Origin: JANXLS01 sp038227045
Lineage (GTDB): Bacteria; Planctomycetota; SZUA-567; H5-PLA8
NCBI GenBank assembly: GCA_038227045.1
Contig: JBBRQD010000023.1
Location: 1 to 59,270 of the forward strand
Reading direction: 5' to 3'
Length of the DNA: 59,270 nucleotides
Part shown: piece after piece, positions 54,374 to 59,270 of the stretch
How positions within the stretch are numbered: the first letter of the stretch is position 1
How the letters are laid out: every line of letters starts with the position of its first letter
Made by a program: the position numbers and the translations under genes
Notes under the pieces: model-generated
What the model saw: only the letters and a program-made list of their open reading frames with translations
Databases searched by the model: none
Told to the model about the DNA's origin: nothing

Positions 54374-54449
54374 GAGAGTAGGGAGGAAGGGGTGGGGAAG
54401 CGCCTATATATACTATAGGCGCTTTTCCCTTCCCCCTCCCTACCCTCTC
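54374..54449 (-). terminator. Long purine-rich hairpin after the RepA-like ATPase gene
   Basis: Left arm (54374-54408) and right arm (54414-54449) are about 35 bases each with a few mismatches. They run from GAGAGTAGGGAGGAAGG to the perfect inner part GCGCCTATA, with a five-base loop. One arm is almost all purine, the other pyrimidine. It begins at the stop codon of the ATPase gene, so it could end the transcript or protect its 3' end. Confidence 0.6.
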
Positions 54450-55686
54450 ATTTCGGTGTTTTAGAAGTCTTTTTCATAGGTAAAATATGGCTTTTTAGGG
54501 TGTCTTTTTCTAAATTCAGTTCAGGCTGCGCGATATTCGCAAAAAGGTGAGCCTTATTACCGCCAATTTTCCATCTAAAAATTAAGCCTTTTGCCTCCGC
54601 TTGCTCAAATAGTGCTTCGGCCTTATTTGCAGACATGCCGCGGTCTGTGGCATCGGCGATGATGACGGCCTTTAATTGCGCATCCTTCGTGACGAACGCC
54701 GCTGCGAAGGTCTGGCGCGTCCAGGCCGGTTCCTCAAAGGATTTGGCCTCGTCCTTGGGCTTCTCGGCGGTGGCGCGGGTTCTTGCCGGGGCAAGTACGG
54801 CGGGGTCGAGAGCGTCGTCGACTCGATAGACGGGGCATTCCCAGCGCAATACCTGAGGCTTGATCGGCGCGTGGTCGCGACATGTGATTTCCATCGCGAA
54901 ACAGTTGTCTTCTTTATGTGGGGTCAGAGTGATGATCGAATCGCCATCGCGGGCCACAACGCCACTTCCAGACGAACGATCGATAGCGCTTTTTAATGCC
55001 GCGTTTCCTTTGGCGAAATGGTGCGCGACCAGATACGCCGCCCCGATTCTCTGAGATAGACGTTCCATGCGATTGAGAAGGTCGGCCATCTGGCCGGCGG
55101 AATTTTCGTCGCGGTTGCCGAGGAGTTTGTACAGCGGATCGAACACGGACAAGACATAGCGGCCGTGCCCACAAACACTCGGCAACTGAATTTCGAGTTG
55201 CTCGATGGATACGCACTGCCCTCGAAGGTGCCAAACGTGAAATGAATCCGGCGGCAAGGTGACGCCAAGGCTTCTGCAAATCTCCTTCACGCGCCGCTGA
55301 AACGAATAGCGGCATAATTCCAAATTCAGATAGAGCACGCGGCCTTGCTTGACCTTGCGGCCGAAAATCGGGATTCCGGCCGCGATACAGATTGCAATAA
55401 AGATTTGGAAGTAAGTTTTTCGGCCCTTCGACGGTGCAGATAGCGAAATCTTCGAGCCTTCGAACGCTATGCCCTCGATTAAGTCATCCGGCTTGTCTGC
55501 CGGGGTATGCTGTCCGTCAGCGGCGTCTTCGAGGGCGGGCCAATGGACGCCGCCAGGGTCTGCGGGTTCCGGCTCTGGCGGCGGCTGTTCAGGGATTGCC
55601 GGTGCCAAGGTAACCGGGGCAGCATCGTATTTTTTAAGCAGCTTTTCTTTATAGTTGCCCTGAATGTCGTTCGAATCTACTTTCAT
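54448..55686 (-). CDS. RepA-like AAA ATPase/helicase of the integrated element
   Basis: A 412-residue protein of the RecA-fold AAA_25/RepA group. The N-terminal 60 residues are Pro/Glu-rich. The P-loop position reads SLSAPSKGRKTYFQIFIAIC (about 80-99); the usual GxSKxGKS is changed to PSKGRKT but the Lys-Thr is kept. YLNLELCRYSFQRRVKEICR and LSVFDPLYKLLG (Walker B with Asp) follow, then AAYLVAHHFAKGN as a motif-3-like stretch. The C-terminal 110 residues look like a winged-helix region. Its start codon directly follows the stop of the primase-like gene. Confidence 0.75.
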   Translation of the reverse strand: MKVDSNDIQGNYKEKLLKKYDAAPVTLAPAIPEQPPPEPEPADPGGVHWPALEDAADGQHTPADKPDDLIEGIAFEGSKISLSAPSKGRKTYFQIFIAICIAAGIPIFGRKVKQGRVLYLNLELCRYSFQRRVKEICRSLGVTLPPDSFHVWHLRGQCVSIEQLEIQLPSVCGHGRYVLSVFDPLYKLLGNRDENSAGQMADLLNRMERLSQRIGAAYLVAHHFAKGNAALKSAIDRSSGSGVVARDGDSIITLTPHKEDNCFAMEITCRDHAPIKPQVLRWECPVYRVDDALDPAVLAPARTRATAEKPKDEAKSFEEPAWTRQTFAAAFVTKDAQLKAVIIADATDRGMSANKAEALFEQAEAKGLIFRWKIGGNKAHLFANIAQPELNLEKDTLKSHILPMKKTSKTPK

Positions 55687-56619
55687 TTAGATATCCCCCT
55701 CGCGAAACGTATCGACGCGAATGCTTGCCGCATAACCTCGTAAGGCTTCAAAAGTTTTGTCTTTGAATTGGATTCCGGCCTCATCATTGTCAAAGACAAT
55801 CATTACGTCGCGGCTATTGAATCGCGTGAGCTGGTCGACTGTCCAATGATGCTTCGCACCGCCGGTCGGGGAAATCGCGCAAAGACCTTCTGAGATTGCG
55901 CGGGCGGCTTTCAACTCACCTTCAAAAATGAAAAGCGGCTCAGTAGCATCGAAGCGTTCTAATGGCGGCCAGACGGTCATAGTCGCATGCTTTGGACATT
56001 CCGGCGGCTGCGTGCCGACGGGTAGCCACATACATTTAGAGCCGGAGAAAGGTTTTTCAAAGTGCGCCTTCAGCCCTGCGTATTCATAGCGCCCGTCAAT
56101 CAAGTTTGTAATCAGCAGCAGCCAGCAATTTTTGATGGGAAATTTCCAGCCGGGAACGAGAAGCGAGTCAATCCACCCTAAGCATGGGTAGGCTAGAAAC
56201 GGTTCGAGGTCGTGAATACCGCGAGCCGTCAGTCGGTCGGCTGCCCGACCAGTAATCAAGTTCTCAAATGCCGGATAAAATAACTCGTAAACAAGCGCGT
56301 CATTTGTTACCGTACGCGCGGGCGGGGCGGGCTTCTTTACGGGCGGCGGTGTCCGTCGCGGCATGTGTGCGCCGAGGGTAAAAGATTTGATTGATTCGCC
56401 GATGGAAATATTGCTCAAGGCAGACCGCACGGCGAAAAGATCGCCCTTCAATCCGCAAGAATGACACCGGCAATACGCGCCCGACTCGCCCAATTGAACG
56501 CTGAGAGCGTCTGTAGACCCGCAATTTAGGCACCGGCAATGCGCGCCCGGCTTTTCGAGGCCCAATTCGGCCAGCAGCAGGGGAATTGTTTTGAATGAGT
56601 CCAGCGAAATAGCTCCCAT
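55687..56619 (-). CDS. Zinc-ribbon/TOPRIM primase-like protein
   Basis: A 310-residue protein with the layout of phage and plasmid primases. A CxxC zinc ribbon is at about 28-57 (CRCLNCGS and YCRCHSCGLKGD). A TOPRIM domain is at about 220-300, with FIFEGELKAARAISEG carrying the catalytic Glu and VMIVFDNDEAGIQFKDK carrying the DxD pair. It would make primers or handle nucleic acid at the replication fork of the element. Coupled with the downstream ATPase, it gives a primase-helicase pair. Confidence 0.8.
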   Translation of the reverse strand: MGAISLDSFKTIPLLLAELGLEKPGAHCRCLNCGSTDALSVQLGESGAYCRCHSCGLKGDLFAVRSALSNISIGESIKSFTLGAHMPRRTPPPVKKPAPPARTVTNDALVYELFYPAFENLITGRAADRLTARGIHDLEPFLAYPCLGWIDSLLVPGWKFPIKNCWLLLITNLIDGRYEYAGLKAHFEKPFSGSKCMWLPVGTQPPECPKHATMTVWPPLERFDATEPLFIFEGELKAARAISEGLCAISPTGGAKHHWTVDQLTRFNSRDVMIVFDNDEAGIQFKDKTFEALRGYAASIRVDTFREGDI

Positions 56620-56622
56620 CGG

Positions 56623-56811
56623 TTAAATGCCCCTTTCATGCGTTGAGAGTTGTTGAAGATCAAATTCACGGCGTGCGCGTTCGAGCGGCCAGCCGGCGAT
56701 GATGGCGGCCAAAATGAAGTTGGGCGTATGGTGGAATTCTGTGCGAAGGAGCGCGATGCGTACGCGCTCAATATCAGAGGCGCGTTGCTGCGCGGGGGTG
56801 TCATAAATCAC
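56623..56811 (-). CDS. 62-residue protein of the integrated element
   Basis: Reads MIYDTPAQQRASDIERVRIA and continues ALLRTEFHHTPNFILAAIIA. Its ATG overlaps the stop codon of the upstream DNA-binding gene by four bases, and it ends three bases before the primase-like gene. That packing supports a real gene. No family recognised; one short hydrophobic segment (FILAAIIAGW). Confidence 0.6.
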   Translation of the reverse strand: MIYDTPAQQRASDIERVRIALLRTEFHHTPNFILAAIIAGWPLERARREFDLQQLSTHERGI

Positions 56812-57038
56812 GCGCCACCCCCTATCGTCGGTCGCGTGTCGGCGGCGGCGGCTTCATTCGCCGATTCAATCGCGCGAAGGAAGTTTTCGACGTGTACAGC
56901 GTCCCAGAGATAAGCGGAACCGCAACGTGTCGGCTTTATTCCAGCGGCTCGAAGTATTCGAACGGTGCTACCCGTGTCGGTAGATAACCGGCGGGCGATT
57001 TCGAGCGTGGTAAGACGATTTTTGGGTACGTTTTCCAT
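56808..57038 (-). CDS. Small helix-turn-helix DNA-binding protein
   Basis: A 76-residue protein. LTTLEIARRLSTDTGSTVRI followed by LRAAGIKPTRCGSAYLWDAV has the pattern of a MerR/Xis-like helix-turn-helix plus wing. It is the first gene of the replication run and lies directly next to the 11-base-spaced TCGGCAG array, so it may bind there (inference). A GTG start five codons upstream is an alternative. The last residues (TIGGGA) end where the next gene starts. Confidence 0.6.
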   Translation of the reverse strand: MENVPKNRLTTLEIARRLSTDTGSTVRILRAAGIKPTRCGSAYLWDAVHVENFLRAIESANEAAAADTRPTIGGGA

Positions 57039-57072
57039 ACCCACAGTAAACACTATATTTAGTGCAATATCG

Positions 57073-57112
57073 TCGGCAGAGTCTCGGCAGTTTGTCGGCA
57101 GTTTGTCGGCAG
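57073..57112. repeat. Iteron-like array: four TCGGCAG words at exact 11-base spacing
   Basis: TCGGCAG begins at 57073, 57084, 57095 and 57106. The spacers are AGTC-like and TTTG. The period of 11 is one helical turn, so all copies face the same side of the DNA. AT-rich sequence borders the array on both sides (CACTATATTT; GTTTTATATAGG). This is the usual look of plasmid or phage replication iterons or of an operator array. Confidence 0.75.
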
Positions 57113-57138
57113 TGTTTTATATAGGAGAACTTGATAGA

Positions 57139-57978
57139 TCACTCGACAAACGTCCATACTTTTCCTTTGTGCTTCAAATGTTTATCAATCCATTTCTCCC
57201 ACGAAGGATACCTACTAGACTTCGCGATATTGCCCGGATATTCGCTGAGTGCTTTCTTGATATCTTCACTGCTTGCCTTGCCGCCTTTTTCAATCAAAAA
57301 CTTCGCGAGATTCTTCAAAGGATCGGGGAGTCCGGGTTCATCAATAGATGTGCGCGGTGCGCCACGCTTTTGTCTATCAACTCCAAGCCCCGCCAAAGCA
57401 TCATTGGCGTCTAACCTCATATTGAGTACTTTCTGTGCTCTATCGACGACTTCCCGGCAGTCCGGTTGATTGAAATTTTCAACAGCGTTTACTAGTCGCA
57501 CGGGATTTATTCCCCACGCCCTTAGTAGACTATATAGTTTTTCTGCGGGCGACGGGAGCATGAGCAGCCATTTACAGACTTCGATTTTGTGCTCGTATAA
57601 TGGTAATCTAGGAAACTGATGTGGAAAATTCCCTTTAGCGGGATTGGTCGCAGCGTATTTCGCGGCGTAGAAGTCAACGCTTCTATGAAACATTATCAAG
57701 TCTTCTAAACACTCTCCAAGATAGCCTAGAACTAAATTCTCTGCCCCTAGAGCGATTAGTTTGCAAGCGGCGTTTACTACCACCTTTTGACTCCGGTCCG
57801 TCTCAAGCGGTCTAGAATTAAACCAGACGTTTAAATAGTAGTTAATCGTATCGTCCGGTGTCTCTTCATCCAATTTTATTATTTCTTGGTAAAACGGATG
57901 CGTATAATCGACTAGTAAATCACGCTGTTCTCTCATCTCTGGCGTTAATAACGATTCTTTCTGTTCCTCTGTAAGCAT
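57139..57978 (-). CDS. 279-residue protein of unknown function in the integrated element
   Basis: No family recognised. It is acidic, largely helical and without signal peptide or membrane segment. Features: LTEEQKESLLTPEMREQRDL at the N-terminus, an aromatic region PFYQEIIKLDEETPDDTINY, and a C-terminal domain after about residue 210 (LKNLAKFLIEKGGKASSEDI) that looks like a small winged helix. Base composition is clearly more AT-rich than the chromosomal genes and than the integrase. It is separated from the replication genes by the iteron-like array, on the same strand. Confidence 0.6.
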   Translation of the reverse strand: MLTEEQKESLLTPEMREQRDLLVDYTHPFYQEIIKLDEETPDDTINYYLNVWFNSRPLETDRSQKVVVNAACKLIALGAENLVLGYLGECLEDLIMFHRSVDFYAAKYAATNPAKGNFPHQFPRLPLYEHKIEVCKWLLMLPSPAEKLYSLLRAWGINPVRLVNAVENFNQPDCREVVDRAQKVLNMRLDANDALAGLGVDRQKRGAPRTSIDEPGLPDPLKNLAKFLIEKGGKASSEDIKKALSEYPGNIAKSSRYPSWEKWIDKHLKHKGKVWTFVE

Positions 57979-58424
57979 GTGGCGAATCCCATCGCATCCA
58001 ATTAAAAATCCGCGCGGAAATTGGTTTGGATAGAACCAGCTTGTCGGGAATTACCCTATCCGCGCGAAACTGTTTAAATTGCCGCCGCCGATGAATTAAC
58101 CTCATGAGACAGAATCGACGCATAGTGCGCGCGGATCGTTTTTGGATTGTCACCCAAGAATTCAGACAAAAAGGCTACGCTAAGACCGCTTCTATAAGAG
58201 CATGCTTGCGCATGTTCGTCGTCCAGTAAGACAATCCAGTTTTACCGCCACGCCAGCGGCCTTTCCAGCGGTCTGGAGCGCCTTATTATATTATCGGTGA
58301 GTTTTTCTGATTTGTCCATGGCTTGCCCGTAGCGATGAGTATGCGATCCGCAGGCAGTTAATTGAATATTTTCTCAAGGGTATCAAGTGACTGATATTTG
58401 ATGGACTTCGGTGACAGAATGCGC

Positions 58425-58545
58425 CACGCCAAAGCGCACATTTCCAGCGGGTGCAAGTCCCCCCCTGTCCGGGTTGTATGGGCCGGGTACCCGATTCCCC
58501 CCTGGCGGGCGTGGTCTGAGGCAACGTTCCCGATTCTCTCTCACA
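58425..58545 (+). ncRNA. Possible group II intron 5' fragment
   Basis: GCGGGTGCAAGTCCCCCCC, GGTTGTATGGGCCGGGTACC and GGTCTGAGGCAACG in this order resemble domain I of bacterial group II introns, where a GGTGCAAGTCC word is common. No reverse transcriptase and no domain V are seen, so it would be a remnant. This is a pattern impression only. Confidence 0.25.
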
Positions 58546-58574
58546 CAAATTTTTTTAAAAAAAAAGTAGAGCGC

Positions 58575-58612
58575 TTTTTTGAGGGAATTTCATAGGAGAA
58601 CCCCTCAAAAAA
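58575..58612. terminator. Bidirectional terminator-like hairpin
   Basis: TTTTTTGAGGG (58575-58585) pairs perfectly with CCCTCAAAAAA (58602-58612) around a 16-base loop. The T-run on one side and A-run on the other could end transcription on either strand. Confidence 0.5.
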
Positions 58613-59184
58613 CATGGCGAATTATGGGGTATAATTCAGGCCGGTTTAAGCGCGAATTTGATCATTTTTAGCCTTGGCAATCGCCATGCCATTGGCGGAT
58701 TCGCGATTCGTATGTGAACCCATCCACGAAAAGAACTACTCGCTTCAGGGCGGCTGCCCGGCCTTCCCTGACGGAACTGGACCCCTCGTATCTCGCTTTC
58801 ACGGTCCGTAACCTGACTCTACGCAGTGATCGCGCGTGAGTCGTTTGCAAATTTGGTTCGAAAGCGCAGATGCTGGTAACGGCACCAGCGGAAACAAAAT
58901 CCAAAGAACACTGGCAGCAAACGCATAGGCCACGAAGCACACCGAAGTGCGATAAAGCATAAGATGCTTTCCAGCTTCACAACATCTGAGCGCCAGTGTA
59001 AGATTTCTAGCGCAAACGAGCATCTCGATGCTGACGTAGAGAAGCCCTTACGTGATGCTGGAAAACGTACAACCATTCTGTAGCAACGGCGCTTTGAGGG
59101 GAGCCATTGATGTCGGTCAATAAAAACGACTTATTGACTCGTGCATAATTAAAGAGTCTAGTCTTGAGTGCCGATAATGTATAC

Positions 59185-59270
59185 ATGCGACCTCACGGCA
59201 CAACAGAAGAACTCGAGCGACGGCGGCGCCGCGCCGTCGACTTGATGAATAGTGGCCAGTCCCATACAAA
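59185..59270 (+). CDS. IS630-like transposase, N-terminal fragment (cut by window edge)
   Basis: The 28 visible codons read MRPHGTTEELERRRRRAVDL followed by MNSGQSHT. This is the usual start of the winged-helix N-domain of IS630-type transposases (MRPxGTxEELExRRxRAV pattern). The rest lies outside the window. The inverted repeat GTCAATAA/TTATTGAC about 50 bases upstream may be part of the element end, but this is not certain. Confidence 0.65.
   Translation, partial: MRPHGTTEELERRRRRAVDLMNSGQSHT

Larger units (their letters stand above)
57979..59184. other. Non-coding 1.2 kb between the integrated element and the IS630-like gene
   Basis: No frame here looks like a gene: the longest (58668-58940 minus and 57920-58153 minus) have no ribosome-binding site or known motif. 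It holds a possible group II intron fragment (58425-58545), a terminator-like hairpin (58575-58612), a small palindrome GAATTAT/ATAATTC (58619-58637) and an inverted repeat GTCAATAA/TTATTGAC (59116-59138). Confidence 0.6.

Noticed and set aside
57073..57112. CRISPR array
   Set aside because: Repeats are 7 bases at 11-base spacing, far too short, and there are no cas genes.
58490..58503. CGATTCCCCCCT as the far attachment site of the tRNA-Lys element
   Set aside because: It resembles the tRNA 3' part CGATTCCCACCCCCTT but lacks the A and the flanking bases do not match. The true second site is probably outside the window.
58668..58940. 90-codon minus-strand frame as a gene
   Set aside because: No ribosome-binding site, no family motif, and composition like the surrounding non-coding DNA.

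Overview
The window looks like a chromosomal fragment of an uncultured or little-studied member of the PVC group (Planctomycetota, Verrucomicrobiota and allies). Pointers are a DUF1549/DUF1553 protein with a CxxCH motif, an ECF sigma factor of planctomycete/verrucomicrobial style followed by a FecR-like protein, type II secretion genes with several GFTLxE prepilins, a TIGR03663-type membrane glycosyltransferase, and intergenic repeats made of TTAGGGA-like heptads or of TGCGTTAATCCGCG-like words. The phylum is inferred; no rRNA gene is present. The left end lies inside an IS3-family element and the right end inside the start of an IS630-like transposase gene, so the window may be a contig that broke at insertion sequences.

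Layout. 1-823: IS3 end and a decayed rhuM gene. 961-5029 (minus): L-2-hydroxyglutarate oxidase, UPF0178 protein, metallophosphoesterase, dethiobiotin synthetase, DUF3788-like protein. 5160-8009 (plus): cinA with a good promoter, a YkgJ-like Cys-cluster protein and a LamG membrane protein. 8029-11732 (minus): a ROK kinase, SIS protein, MetE-type methyltransferase and UlaG-like hydrolase in one run. 11825-14241 (plus): TIGR03663 glycosyltransferase coupled to an alpha/beta hydrolase-fold protein that lacks the usual serine. 14317-16692: RNase R. 16737-28706 (minus): an eleven-gene secretion/pilus operon with four prepilins, GspL-, GspM-, PilT-, GspE- and GspF-like proteins, a periplasmic protein and a secretin. 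29150-33671: thioredoxin-like protein, ClpB, two small proteins. 33923-38062 (plus): phosphate uptake genes pstS, a single fused pstC-pstA, and pstB. 38078-41046 (minus): rseP and dxr separated by a telomere-like repeat. 41306-45092: a small membrane protein, a protein kinase and a DUF1549/DUF1553 protein. 45341: tRNA-Arg(GCG). 45544-51138: a very large secreted arabinofuranosidase-like protein, divergent from an ECF sigma and FecR-like pair. 51201-52211: GIY-YIG protein, YegP protein, tRNA-Lys.

From the 3' end of tRNA-Lys onward lies an integrated element: a tyrosine recombinase whose reading frame ends inside the tRNA, an excisionase-like protein, a 53-residue protein, a RepA-like ATPase, a zinc-ribbon/TOPRIM primase-like protein, two small proteins (one a likely DNA-binding protein), an array of four TCGGCAG words at exact 11-base spacing, and a 279-residue protein I do not recognise. 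This set looks like a small self-replicating integrative element (satellite or plasmid-like). Its far end was not found. The last 1.2 kb is non-coding debris with hairpins and a possible group II intron fragment, before the IS630-like gene.

Most interesting: the integrated replicon with its 11-base iteron-like array, the fused PstC-PstA permease, the secretion operon that carries a retraction-type PilT ATPase, and three families of intergenic hairpin repeats, one of which supplies the stop codon of dxr.
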